NCBI GenBank assembly: GCA_904063045.1
Contig: CAJFCJ010000011.1
Location: 124,001 to 188,000 of the forward strand
Length of the DNA: 64,000 nt
Direction of reading: 5' to 3'
Source of the DNA: Dimorphilus gyrociliatus
Lineage: Eukaryota; Annelida; Polychaeta; Dinophilidae
The position numbers and the translations under genes were made by a program. How positions within the stretch are numbered: the stretch's first letter is position 1; each line of letters starts with the position of its first letter. The notes beneath the pieces were generated by a model, which did not search any database, was not told where the DNA came from, and worked only from the letters and a program-made list of their open reading frames with translations. Below, one piece after another: positions 24,597 to 37,105 of the stretch.

Positions 24597-27500
24597 TTAA
24601 TTAAATAAAATGTCTTCGGGATCCTGGTGATGACACTGAGCAATGTGTCGCAAAACGTCTTTCTTTGTAATAATACCCAATAATCTCCTAACAATAATGA
24701 AAAAAAAAACAAAACAACAGGTTAGATACATTATTTATACGTTCTTGTAATTTCCTTACCCGTTGTGTGTCACAAGTGTTTGTCTCAATCCTAATTTTCT
24801 AAACATCTCAAGAACAATTTCCATAGGTGTTTGATCGGCAATTGTTATTGGAGCCTAAGGATAAAATAAACAACGAAACTTCGTGAATTATGTTCATAAT
24901 CCCAGTCTAAATATATAATGTATTATACCATATCTAAAATCTTATTCAGTTTAAGAGGTGTCGGGCCTCCGGCTACAGTTGTGACCGGTACGTGACTAGT
25001 AAAGTAAACGATGGATTGACTAACTATTCCATCCTGATTATTTCGGGCATTTGCTGAAAATAAGGAATAAATTTAGTAAAGGATATTGTTAACACTTATA
25101 ATTCAATAATAATATAATAAAGTCTATTGATACATTTGGAACAAAAAAAAAGGGAAAATGGAACGAATGATATGTGAATCTTTGTCGCTTTTATTTTTAA
25201 ATAGAATATGTAAATATATACTTATAGCAATAGTTAGATCCTTTCTAAAAACAAATCCAACCAAATATTGAGATTCCTGCGAAACAACAACGGGAAAACC
25301 GTTATGATCCGTTTCCCTAAGTAAAGATTCTGTAAAGAAAAACAGAACATTCTTTATATCAAAAAATAATAAACAAAGAATCTACTAGATGGCTCTTTTA
25401 TTTAGAGTTTACTTACCCAATTCTTCTACCGACATGGAATCTTGCGTAACTGTTGCCAAAGGTGGGTCATTTCGCCTGTTACAAATGAAATGTACTTCAT
25501 ATATAAAAATGTATATATTTATTAATTCATTCATTTACATATGTTTTAAATAACTAATTAATTAGTTAAAAAAAAAACAAACTTAATTAAAATTATTTAA
25601 AATAGAAAAAGTTAACTAAGAAAATAAGACTGTTTATTCTCCTTCTCTTGGCCTCTTTCTCTAGACTTTTACAAGAAAAACTATTCTTTACAAGATTAAT
25701 TAAATTTACTATTTCAAAAAATTTCTGTAAATGCGCCATTTTAGCGAATAAATGACTTTAAAAAAAAAACCCCATTAGAATAGGGGTAAAAACACTTTCT
25801 TCTCTCCGGCCTTATTCTTTTTTCATATTAAATAAAATGTTAAAAGCCGAAAAAAGAAGAAAAAAAAAAGGTTTTCAATTTATTTTCTCTCTGCTAGAAT
25901 GCCAATTTTAAAGAAGAATGGAATATATTCTCACGGAATAAGTAATAAGGAGAGATATTTGGGAAAGAGGAAGTGAAAATAGGTATAAATTTATAGTTTT
26001 ATGGGAAAGAAATAACTAATAGCTTATATTATCTGATTTTTTTTTTACTCTTTTTTAATATTATTATTAATCCTACGATAACTTATATAGTATATTCGGT
26101 TTTTTTCGTGTCTAAATGGCCCAAGGCGATAAGACATATAAATAGCGGTGACAAAATATAAAGGAAGAAAACTAAGTGCTAATGAAAACATAGTTTAAAA
26201 TGTCATTTCTTGACTGAGTTAGGCGTATTCATTTCAAAAATAAAACACTTTTTGATAGAAAGATAAAAACAATATGCTACTAAAAGACAACAAGTTATCG
26301 CAGCATAAATTATATAATACTACTTACGTCCCGTATCTTGAATAATTTTAATTGGAATATTTTCATATTAATTATTATACATTTAAAAATGATAATTATT
26401 TATTACCTAGGTCTCATTACATCAGCTGCCAAAGTTGTATGAGTAAACTCTTCTTTACTATCCAAAAACGGATATCCATTTAATCGTATGTGACCTTCGT
26501 AGATGCCTTCATGACCAAATGCATCACCAACCCACTTGCTAGCCATTGCGGCGGCCATCAGTGGTACGATATATTGAAGGCCCCCAGTTAATTCAAACAT
26601 TATAACAACGAGAGATACCGTCATTCGGGTAACTCCACCAAGTGATGCTGCAGCTCCGACCATAGCGTATAGACCAGGGGTAACGCAGGTATGGCCAGCA
26701 GAGCACATTTCTTTAAATATCGAATATTCCTTATAATTAAATGCCAATTGTTCCATGCCAATGCCAATCATTCTGCCAGTAATGGCACCAATTGCCATGG
26801 AGGGTATAAACAAACCGGCTGGAACTTTGATACCGAAAGTAAAAATTGTAATAGCGCATTTAAAAATTAAGGCTAAGGCTAGTTGCCACATTGCCCTTTT
26901 AACTCCACTTCCTAAGGGTGCTGAACTTATTCCAGCCATCATATCTGTTACATTTCTATCATAATTGCATAAATCATCTTCGTCTTCGGGTCCGCATTGC
27001 CTTACCAATTCTTTGATAAGTTCTGAAGTGTTCATACGAGTGTAAGGGTTTGGAAAAGCCAAAACTGCCGTTAAGAGGGTAACCAGCAGGACCTCACTAA
27101 TAGGATATTTACCCAGGGTTGATTGCTTTCTATATCTACACCACATTATGTTCAATTTGTTAAAAAAGGCGCCCCAAAGACCTCCTAATATTCCCAATAT
27201 AATAAATGGTATTAATTCAATTAAATACCATGGATTATTATAATCAATATAGAACATAACGAGATGATCATTGCCAAAGGGATTAAATGATCTTAAAACA
27301 AATGCAGCGGCCAAGGCGCAAAAGAAGGAACGCCAAAGGGTCTTGAGAGGAAAATAATAACTAACTTCCTCTAAATAAAGTGAAAGAAGTTTATAGGTAA
27401 AGAAATCTGAAAGACAGTGTGAAAAATCTTACCCAAAGAAAATAAAACGCCTCCGATAGGGGCTCCAAAGGCAACGCTTACACCAGCAGCCGAAGCGGCT

Positions 27501-30326
27501 GAAAGAATCTCTCTTTTCTTTGCTTCGTTCCTACCGTACTTCGGAAAGAGATATGAAAAAATATTACCGCAGCAAGATGCTACATGGACCAAGGGACCTT
27601 CTTTACCAAGACTTAGGCCAGCACTAACCGCCAGCATCATACCAACAGATTTGATAATTAATGTCCATTTGCCCAAATAACCCCGTATAATGAAGCCTGA
27701 TAAGATAGTTTTAATCTCAGGTATACCAGAGCCGCAAGCGTATGGTGCGAACACTCTAACGAGCATTACAGCAAGTGTTGAGAAGAGCATTGCCCAAAAT
27801 ATATAAATGATGTATTTGAGTATATAATCTCCCGCACCTTTTCCAGAGGAACCAAATAACTCTGGCCAAGTTTGCCATTTTGTACACCCTTTTTCGTTGA
27901 AAGTCGAATTAACGTCGGCCACCCAACAACATTGTTCTCTGTTCAACCAAAACGCTTCGGAACAAATACCCTCCTTCAAGTCTGACATCCAAGAAGCTCC
28001 GATGTCGATAACGGCGGCAAAAACACCTGCCGCACATCCAACAAGTAAAACACACACCCATCCAGACCAAGCATCATGTGCTGACTTTATAGATTCTAGC
28101 CAACTGTCCTGTCTTTTCTTTAATATTTGACGATGCCTATATCGATCTCGGGCAATGTCTCGAAGCCAATCAATAGTATGAAAGTCTTCATATTGCCCTA
28201 TTCCAGGAGGAAGGTCATCGAATGTGTCCACAAGGTTAGCAGAGCCTATTTGTAATAAAATATATAGATATTATTAATGTAAATATTCAACAGATAAAGG
28301 ATTGAATTGGAAAAATAGATTTATCCAATTTTTAATGATTTACCGGATCCGTATAATGACTGATTAGTTCTTCCTAAAAGAGGATCAATAGATGTTTTAC
28401 GGAGCATTTTCCCTATACGAAAACTGTTAAAAAACCGATAAAATATCAATTTTTAATCGATTTTGCTTCCTTTCAGCTGCTCCACGAGTGAAGCTGACAA
28501 ATATTATTTATATTTACATCATCAACATATAATGATGTACAAATTCTAAGTGATCTTTTCTAACTTTCTACACAAAATTATTAGACAGATATATAGAACG
28601 ACTAACTGAACGAATATTGATCCTTGAAGAAGCGACTGAATTTCGCAAAGGAATGCATTGTAAAGATGTACGGTCGACGCAATCTGTACGACATAGCCGA
28701 AAAAGTAGGTGTTGGTAGTCGAATTGATGATGAAGAATCAAGTAAAAAGAAATAAAATATATCATTTCATCATTCAGATTACACCCTTTATTTATTTTTA
28801 CATATCAGCGTTAGTCCTTTGGTCGAAGCGTTGTCAGTACGAAAGAAAAAAGCTAAAAAAAAAAAAGCCATTGCGGGTTACGAACGAGGGCGAATTTCCC
28901 TGCATTATGCAGCGACATATTGATTGCACTGCACCAAGAGGGACTAACTTACATGGCGCGATCAGCTTATCCGGGGACGAAAGACACAAAAGTATTTGGT
29001 AAAAATGTTCTGTACAAACTCTTTTATTGCATGATTTCTTTCCCTTACCTGAGTCATTACTTAACTTCGTTTTACTACGGCTTCTATTGTGACAGTACAG
29101 CGAATCCTCTTGAAGTATACAAACATCATCGTCCGAGACATTCGTCATTAGGATATTTAGTAAATAGAGCAAGAACAAAATTTTCTTATAGTCAAACAAG
29201 AGCAGTTACAAATTCCTCCTCCTTGTTATTTCAACAATAAGAAAAGATAAACAATTACACCTTAAAAAATAAATCAAAAACAGCTTTTTAAAAATAGCTA
29301 AAGAGAGAGTTTCAGATAGATATATACAGATATATATATATATATATACAGCAGACAGAAGAACTAAAGCACAAAAAAGTTGCAAGCTGATTTGCTCTAG
29401 TTTAACGCCAACGCCTACCGAGATGATCGTTTTTCGCACATTGGTGATAACGAATCAAGTATTAATCAATTATTACAAGTAAGATACCTTACAAATCAAA
29501 ATATAATATATATCTATATATATATATATATATATTTCTTGGTACAGCAATAGCAACTCTGATAGTGAGCATTGTTTTAACTTGAGACTAAGAAAACTAT
29601 ACCAATCCTACTCTCTAGTTGATATTTCACTAGATTTGAATATACTTGTATTAGTGTTTATATTTAATAAAGAGATTACGGACATTAAAAATAAAAACCA
29701 CATCTTTTTGTATGTTTTTTTTTACTATAAGTACCAAATATATACTGCTAATCTTTATTATACGAATCGAGTAGATTATTTATAAAATGGTAAGTAGAAT
29801 ATAAATGAACGAAAGAAACAAGTAATAATAATCTATAATAATTTGTTTTTACCTTGACTTTTCCTATCATTAAAAGTCGAAGCAAATCTAGATGTTTCAG
29901 CCAAAGATAAATCTAGCATTTCGTCGTCTGTATCTGATAGTAGATTTCCTGTACCATTGGATCTACTAACGTTACTGCAAAAGGATGGTTATTTTCATTA
30001 TGTATAGTAAGTAATAAGATAATATACAGTATATTAAAGAAAAAGGTAGAAATAATGTTATGACAAAATTTAGGTCTTGCTTGACACTACCAGACTATTT
30101 AGTGACAATAGCAATCATCAGCTCGTAAGTGATGAAGAATTTGTTAACGTCTTCACCAATAAGACATAATATGCAATTGATGACTAATTGTAAAGTTTAT
30201 GATCCATGGAAATTTTCAAGGTTTTTATTTAGAGCATTAGAAATGTGACACTGAAAAATAGAAATACCTATAAGACGGATTAGAAGTTGCCATTATTGGT
30301 TTTCCAATCAAATGGTCTGATTCCAT
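24597..30326 (-). CDS. CLC-3/4/5-type endosomal 2Cl-/H+ exchanger
   Basis: Shared exons: 27433-28245, 26407-27370, 25417-25475, 25222-25329, 24929-25053, 24760-24854 and 24597-24687. Two alternative 5' parts join them in phase 1: 28344-28407 alone (772 aa), or 30268-30326 plus 29853-29974 (811 aa). The chloride-path motifs [14 protein letters not shown] (gating glutamate) and [13 protein letters not shown] are intact. The second glutamate of SLEE, the proton-path position in exchangers, is present. Two C-terminal CBS domains follow ([32 protein letters not shown]), and the protein ends QDPEDILFN, as in CLC-3/4/5. It acts in endosome and lysosome acidification. The TM half lies in two large exons. 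A 0.93-kb intron separates the membrane part from the first CBS domain. Confidence 0.95.
28344..28407 (-). CDS. Alternative first coding exon of the CLC gene (short N-terminus)
   Basis: The ATG at 28407 gives 21 codons plus one base ([13 protein letters not shown]...), followed by a GTAAAT donor. The phase-1 end matches the acceptor at 28246, so this start needs no upstream exon. The long form uses exons 30268-30326 and 29853-29974 instead. Its N-terminal peptide is acidic and Ser-rich, with [14 protein letters not shown]. Confidence 0.75.
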
Positions 30327-30861
30327 TCATTTATAAATTCTACTTTTGTTAAAACTGCTTTGTTTTAACGAATTCGAATTAAATTCTGTAGAAAATAAAC
30401 AATCAGTACTAAAGAGAGAGAAACAAAGAGATATATGTTTCAGAACGAGGAAAAATTATGTATTAATTTTTAAATAATCCTTACTTCTAATTTAACATTT
30501 CAACTTAAATATAACATTTATAAGTTGTTGTAGAAAATAAAAAAATATGATTTTTTCATGTACATTGGGTTATGTCCGCAGAAATTAATTACAAAGAGCC
30601 TATTGGACAACACTTTAGTTTTTACCAGTTTCTACTATAATTTTACGCGCTTTAAGAAATGAACATAAAATTTGCAAAAATTTTCCGGACTATTTGTCAA
30701 GATAAATAAGTATGACAATAATTAGAAAGTGAACATAGATGATGTCAACTACCGAGTTAATTAGTTGGACGAGTTGAACATTTGTAAATAAGATGCAATC
30801 CTTATTATAATGGTTTTTTTCAGGGCGATATTGTAAAATTTTTGTATAATTAGCCCTAAGT
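30327..30861. promoter_or_regulatory. Head-to-head intergenic region, CLC long form / membrane protein gene
   Basis: These 535 bp separate the long-form CLC start codon (minus) from the plus-strand gene beginning at 30862. Both promoters are expected here. I see no distinct motif beyond AT-rich sequence. Confidence 0.4.
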
Positions 30862-32602
30862 ATGGCCAATAGAACTGCAACAGGAGATTGCAAAAACAAT
30901 GATAATATTCCCTTATTATATGTAATAACGTGTAATACTATTTTTGCTATTGCCGTCGGCTCAGTTTTGACGTTGTTCATCATGAGAAGAATATCTAGAA
31001 AAATTCAACTAAGACACGAAAGAGAAAGAATATGCTCTCTTATGCATCGTCTTTATTGGCTGCACGAAGAAGATATTTCTACTTCTTTATTTGTTTTGAA
31101 TAAGATGAGAGAAAGCTACTTATTTGACAGAGTTTCGGAATTATTGGTTTTTTCGCACAAATATAGAACTCATGGAATGGAAATTGTTGCCGTAGAATCT
31201 GATCTATCTTGTCTACCTCCTAAACGAAATTTTAATAAGTTATTATTAACCGTACGAAAAGTTGAACGACTTTTTGAGGCATTGACGATGGAATTACCGT
31301 GCGGAAATAATGGGGTAGATGGCTCAATATCATCAGCCGTAGGAGGTACAATTCTAATGTTAGCATTAGCGACAAGTACCCTTTGGTGCGATTCGAGAGC
31401 TAAAATGATAAGGTCTGTATAACCTCTTTACTGCTTACATCAATATTCCATAAATTAGTTAATAACAGTAGTAAATCCACTATAAAAAGATAATCAGTAA
31501 TTCATTTATTAATGTAGGGTAAAAAAGAAAAGATATTGATTTCGTTTTATTACATATTTACAGGAGATTAATACATTATTTATGTGGTAGAGGTGCTGCA
31601 ATTAGATATGAAAGAGAAACAATAGGAGACAAAAATTTAGCGGCTTGTGTTGAAACGCTTCAGTACGTTGATTATCTTACTTTAGTTGACGATCATTTTG
31701 TTTTGGGTGACGCCCATATAAGTCCAATATTAAAGGGTGACTTAAGGAATAAGATACGGTATGTTGATACCGTTTTGGCAAGCTGGACTGAACGACGGAA
31801 AGGAATGGCTAATAAGGAAATGCTGGAAGCCTACTATTCTGCTAGAGATGTTTGTATAGTCACTTAGTAGCGGAGGTAGTCTAATATCATATATTTCCAC
31901 TTAACAGATATGTATTAGGGAGAATATTATAACGTCTAAGGCGAATTTTCCCGATATTGTTGAAAAGGTGTCCGATAATTCAAAAACACCTGAATGTATT
32001 AAAGGGTTACGTCATCTCTTAAGAAAAATGACAACACCGCCTAATATTACAAAATTGGAAAATGACGAAAAATTTTTTCAGCTAATAATGCATACTCATG
32101 ACGCTTTGTATACTTGGCATGATAATCGTTCCATGTTAGATATAATCGAAAGAGTTCGCTCCAATATATACGCTTGTCTGAAGGGCTTAAGGTATTTTAA
32201 TATTGAATATATCAATGAAATATGAATATATAATTGAAATATTCCATTTATATTTTCTTCTTTAGCATCGACGCCCTTCTAATCGATAAGGAGCTTAGTA
32301 AAGCAAAATTGGAGCAATTAGAGAGGGAACTATACAAGCATCTTAATTATTTAACTTTAAAACAAGTTCAAAGGGAACGCCGACACTATCCGGCCGATTC
32401 GACAACTCTTCCAACTGCTGAAAGCGAATCTTCCATTTATACGATAGCTCCGTCTGGTCCTCTTAATTCAACAAAGCCTTGTAATAAATACGTTGATGAA
32501 TCGAGTATTATCAGCAGTGGTTCATTATATGCAACAGCCCAGAGTATAACCTCTAGCGACCTACGTGTTCAATCCAGCTGTGACGATGAGACTGCCGTAT
32601 AG
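30862..32602 (+). CDS. Unrecognised single-pass membrane protein
   Basis: Four exons, 30862-31412, 31564-31849, 31908-32191 and 32266-32602, join in phase (1458 bp, 485 aa). I do not recognise the family. A membrane segment near residues 18-40 (LLYVITCNTIFAIAVGSVLT) is followed by basic residues (RRISRKIQLRHERER). This suggests a type I or signal-anchor protein with a large cytoplasmic body. The body is mostly helical, with Leu-rich amphipathic stretches, a small hydrophobic patch (VGGTILMLALATSTLW) and a Ser/Thr-rich tail ending DDETAV. The terminal TAV fits a class I PDZ ligand (S/T-x-V), which is an inference. The second donor (GTTTGT after 31849) is weak, and I chose it because it is the only one that keeps phase. 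Confidence 0.7.
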
Positions 32603-33414
32603 TCGTTATCTTCTTTGATCCCCTTAGTTAAACTTTGACCCATGTCTCAAAAGTCTTAAACTCATTTCCCCGTAGAAAATTTCCCCATAGTTTATTCCTT
32701 TTCAAGAATATTTGCTTCTTATCAGTATTAAGGAATAATAGGTTATTTGTGCTTAGTAATAAAACGCCCTTTTTACTTTTTCGGTTTTTGTTCAGTAGGT
32801 GGCACACTAGTCTGATAATTGAAGATAGCAAGGGTATTAGAAGCAACTACCCCATCTGTTGAACAAACTAAAATTCCTTTTTCGAAAATAAATAAAAGAG
32901 CATATATATTGTACTCTTTTAGACAATGTCAATGTTACAAAATGATGAAAAAAGGAAAAGATACACTAATAATTTAGTAAAAGCTCAATCTGCATTGATA
33001 ATTTTACTTCCCTCTAGCGCATCTTTTCATCTTTCAGCTGAAAGGGTTATCAATACGCCAATATTTCATTTTATGAATATTTCTCGGGATCTCTCTAGAT
33101 TACGTCAAACGAACATATCAATGGAAAATTATTTTCTTAAAGTTTCTCATCCTTCAAGAGGTTTTACTTTAAAACAAAAACTATATATAGAATATATTAA
33201 TTATTAAAAACATAGAAAAGTTTCTTTATAAATAGATTACTGATCAAAAAACTTAACACGATAATCTCTTTTTATGAGAAAATATAAAGAAGAAGGAAAA
33301 GAACAAATATCCTACCAAGTATAACATTTTCCCTAATGTAAAAAGCGCACGAAAGAAAAGGAGAAACAAGTTAAATATATATAAAAAATAATAATTTACT
33401 ACTATTCATCATTC
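32603..33414. other. Gap between two convergent genes
   Basis: This region contains the 3' flanks of both neighbours and the possible small gene at 32926-33207. Otherwise I see nothing beyond AT-rich sequence. Confidence 0.5.
32926..33207 (+). CDS. Possible small single-exon gene, unrecognised
   Basis: A 93-codon frame starts at an ATG three bases after a good acceptor-like sequence (CTCTTTTAG). This could be a spliced or trans-spliced 5' end. The composition is ordinary for a protein, with no simple repeats: a Ser/Leu-rich stretch SALIILLPSSASFHL, then basic residues. I see no homology or motif. It could also be chance. Confidence 0.3.
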   Translation: MSMLQNDEKRKRYTNNLVKAQSALIILLPSSASFHLSAERVINTPIFHFMNISRDLSRLRQTNISMENYFLKVSHPSRGFTLKQKLYIEYINY

Positions 33415-35326
33415 TCAGTAGTCTCGCTTTGAAAATAGGCGATAAATACCATCTATGGTAACTGTACCACTGCCGCGAGTCTCAATCCGGAAGGGACCAC
33501 CAGCTAGTTTGATGAGTAAAGCCTTTTGTAGTAAGATATCGCCTATAGGCGTTGGTATATATCCATTTCCTATTAATTTTTTGACAACAAGGTGAAGTGG
33601 CGATTTTACAAAATATCTTATACAAGTCACGCATAATGATGACAAATTTTCCATTCTATTCGTTTTTCCCAAAAGAATGTCTAGATGCTGAAATATTTGA
33701 AATGATATTTTTGAATGGAAGAAAGTAAATGATGAAGAATTATTTTTACCTTGTATTGTTTACAATATAAATAGGGTTTAATAAAAGATGGCTGAATAGA
33801 AGTTTGAATGAGTTTAATGAGCCTGCTATTATTTGAATACAATTTAATGAATCTATCTAAAGTGAACGGGTTAAATTGGAATCCGTAGCCAAAGGCAATT
33901 GCCAAGCATTTACAGGTAAATGAAACGATAGACTCATCTATTGGACTTTGGAAGATAAACGTCTCATCAGAATTAGCAAACAGTTCTAGGCAAAAGTTCA
34001 TATCGGCTTGATTAAAAACATCCAAATCGGTGACAACTCCGTAAGTTAAAGCAATGGCTAAGCATTTTGCCGAATCGTCTAAGACATTTGGACAATTTTG
34101 GTAGATATTCCATCTTTTTAACTTTTTGCAGCTTTGTTCAATTAAAACCTTTGTAAACTGTTCATTCAAGCCAACTTCAACTGCAATCTTCAAGGCAACA
34201 ACAGGTATGATTTGAGGATAATCTAATTCCACAAATTGAATATTTAAAAAAGGAAAAGAGAATTTTTTCGACATAATACTAATGCAAAAAGAGGCAAACT
34301 CGTCAGATAATTCATTTAAAAATCCATCCCTTGAGCATATTTTTACTATATCCAAGTAATTTATACAAGATTCTACTTGCTCCCTTGAATGCTGATTTAT
34401 TAGGTAAGCTAACAAGTCTATATCTAACATACTTATCGCATTATCTACAGCCCAAGCTAAATTATAAGTAAGATTTAAAGCATTTTCTAGTATATGTAAT
34501 CTATTCCATGGAAATTTTGATGACATTATTGGAGACATATTCCTATCAAGGGGTTTATCATATTCCCAAACATTAAACATTTCAATCAGAAAATCGTGTA
34601 TTGGATGAGGGAATTTATGAACTCTTGATAGTAATTGAACTGCATTTGTCGGTTCGGGATAGAAGAACTCTATTAGTTTAGACTCTTTCAATTTCTGTAC
34701 AATTTGTATTTCTCCTTTCTTGAAGCATTTTTGAACAAAATTTCTTATTAAATGAACAAGTTGATTATCCTTACTTAGTTCGTGTATTCTCTTCACTAAT
34801 AGTTTTATAGCTTTCTCCTTTTCCGTCCAATTACTTTCTAGTAAACAAGCAAGAAGAACTTCCAAGTCGGAAGGTTTTAATTTAGAAAGGAAAGACTTGG
34901 AAATAAACTCTTCGAATTGATAATATTTCCATGTAAATACAGTTTTAAATAAATCTTTTATAGGGAAAAATTTATTTTCTAATAACTTTTTAAATGAAGA
35001 TGAACCTCTCTCATTGAACAGACAATAGTCTTCATCTTCCTCGGAGGATGAATCATACTGTAGGTTCGTTCGAAGTCTTTTTTCTTCTATTTCAAGAATT
35101 TCAAATTCCTCTCTTATCCTTCCATTCTCAATAAATTCGTGAGTGTAGAGACCTTAGTTAGATTTAATATATTTAAATATTACTGTCTTTGACTTTCATA
35201 CTAACCTTCCATATAACATGCAAAATCTCCTGTATTATCATCTATGTAATCGTGGTTTTCATGATATTTGAAGTCCCAATAATCTTCATTTTCAGAATCT
35301 GATAAGTATTTTTCACGAAATATCAT
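33415..35326 (-). CDS. Unrecognised protein with SOCS-box-like C-terminus
   Basis: Three exons, 35206-35326, 33750-35152 and 33415-33687, give 598 aa. The N-terminus is acidic (SDSENEDYWD, SSSEEDEDY). The middle is helical, with recurring blocks such as VALKIAVEVGLNEQF, KCLAIALTYGVVTD and KCLAIAFGYGFQFN, about 30-60 residues apart. They could be divergent ankyrin-type repeats. Near the C-terminus, LSSLCVTCIRYFVKSP followed by GYIPTPIGDILL resembles a SOCS box (SLxxLCRxxIR, then LPxPxxLxxYL), the elongin B/C and CUL5 docking motif of ASB proteins. Unlike a typical ASB protein, about 45 residues follow the box. The match is by eye and the function is inferred, but the gene structure is sound. 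Confidence 0.75.
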
Positions 35327-36042
35327 TTCGAACAGTTTTTATTGATATTTCAGCAATAAGAGAATTGTGTCAGAAACATTTATGCTTACTTTAGGCCCAA
35401 TGGAAACTTTTTTTGTAAAAATTGTCTTTTTATAAGTTGAGTACTTTTACTTTTCTCTTGGTCTATTATCGATCAATAGTCAAAAAAAAATAAAATATCC
35501 AAACGTTTTTTTTTCAAATTTCGCCATATGACCGATATAATGTTCAAATTTAGTTCACATTTTTTGTTGATTTACTTGTCTTTTACAGAATTCAGACTAG
35601 ACAGTGAATGCTATTAAAGTATAGAAGTCAATGCCCCAAGGCCAATCACCGCTTACGTTACAATCTATTGTTTTTTTCTTTTTTTTGAAGTTGCAAACGT
35701 TACAAGTTTTTATTGTCAAAAGTTTTAACTTTAACAAGTTTTCTAAATGAAAATAGAAAGTTTTAAACTATTCTATTTCTACACAGCTTTAAAATTTAAC
35801 ATTTTCCTTTGACGGCGAGATAAAGGGGAAAGAAGTGTTACCTTTCAATGTCAAGGTCGAGTTCAAATTAAAAGTTAGTACTTAACGGGTGACATATTGG
35901 GAAAATTAGTGTTACAGAGAAGGCCAGTCGTGGAACTTAGTACTTAAATTAAGCGGTAAACCTCTTGCAAGCTTTTGCTCCCGGTTGCTTTCTTTTGCGG
36001 CGAAGTTATTTTACCAACAGAAAATAGTAGGTACATATATAT

Positions 36043-36076
<34 letters not shown>

Positions 36077-36350
36077 ATTGAAAGAAGTTTAGTTAATGTA
36101 GCGTTGAGTCTTTTCCCTTGAGTAACAACTTTTATATAAAACAGCCATTTTAGTTTTGACTGCGAGACATAGTCTATTTCATTATTATTTTTTCTTTAAT
36201 AAAACTTTTCTAACCAATTTTTAACGAAAAAATTCATTAAGATAAATTAAATATAAAATATGCTCCCTTTTTTGATAATATGACGTTACATTGTTAAATT
36301 ATATAAAAAAAATTAAAGATTTTTTACAATTTTGTAAGATTGAGAGAAAA
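35327..36350. other. Head-to-head intergenic region
   Basis: This 1-kb gap lies between divergent genes. It contains a near-palindromic TA run at 36045-36073 flanked by GTTTATATAT and ATATAAAC, which could extrude as a hairpin. No coding signal is seen. Confidence 0.5.
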
Positions 36351-37105
36351 ATGGTGCGAAGAGGTAAGCCGAAAAGGAAAGTCCAATATGTTTTCACCAA
36401 TCGTATACCGGAATTAAGTAGGGTAGGATGTAAACATAATGTAGGCGACCATTTCGAAAAACCACGCGGTGATGAAAGTATAGAAGAAATCGCTGATATG
36501 TGGATAAGAAACGTAGTTAGGTACCATGTTTACGTTATAGAAATTATCGGGATCTTGCCTAAGTGTAAATTAATTTCAGCAATAAAGAGGCTTTAAATAA
36601 ACTACCTCCCAACAGCTTCCTAAGAGAAGACGACCTGATTCAATCTAACTACAATCAGCTCTCTCCAAGAAGTTTAACTTGGAGACGTTTTCGTGTATAC
36701 GCCTTAAAATCGTTTAGACGGAAAACTAATAAACAAACAATGGAGAATTCTTTAGTTTCTAGGGAGACTGGGGAACAAAATCATTTCACTGAAGAGAGAA
36801 TTACATCATGTATCCATGAATTGAGACTCAGTTCAATAACAAAGGAAGCCTGTAGTCAATCTTGTATTTTGTGTGTTGAACGATTTTGTTGGGCAATGTT
36901 GGCTGATGTTTTAAAAGGATTAATTTCTCTTGTTCCAAAGGTATTAAGTCCTAAAACAGAGTTAAATGATCAGAAGACTATAGAAGAATTATTGGCTGAA
37001 ATGGGAGTAGTTCACGATATTGAAATATCTACTTCAGACCTAAAGGACGTTGTTGAAGAAGTTTTAGACAAAGAAGAACAAGATAAAAATTGTTCTCTAC
37101 TCTGA
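36351..37105 (+). CDS. Unrecognised 231-aa protein ending in a CaaX box
   Basis: Two exons, 36351-36520 and 36580-37105 (696 bp), join in phase 2 across a 59-bp intron. The N-terminus is strongly basic (MVRRGKPKRKVQY). A second basic block is TWRRFRVYALKSFRRKTNKQ. The middle has several cysteines (ITKEACSQSCILCVERFCW) next to an amphipathic stretch (LADVLKGLISLVPKVL). The tail is acidic and ends KNCSLL. The last four residues, CSLL, form a CaaX motif with Leu at X, which favours geranylgeranylation (established rule; its use here is inferred). No family is recognised. Confidence 0.7.

Noticed and set aside
28834-29240. Overlapping frames on both strands inside the CLC long-form intron
   Set aside because: They mirror each other, lack domains and do not match the phase needed to join CLC exons.
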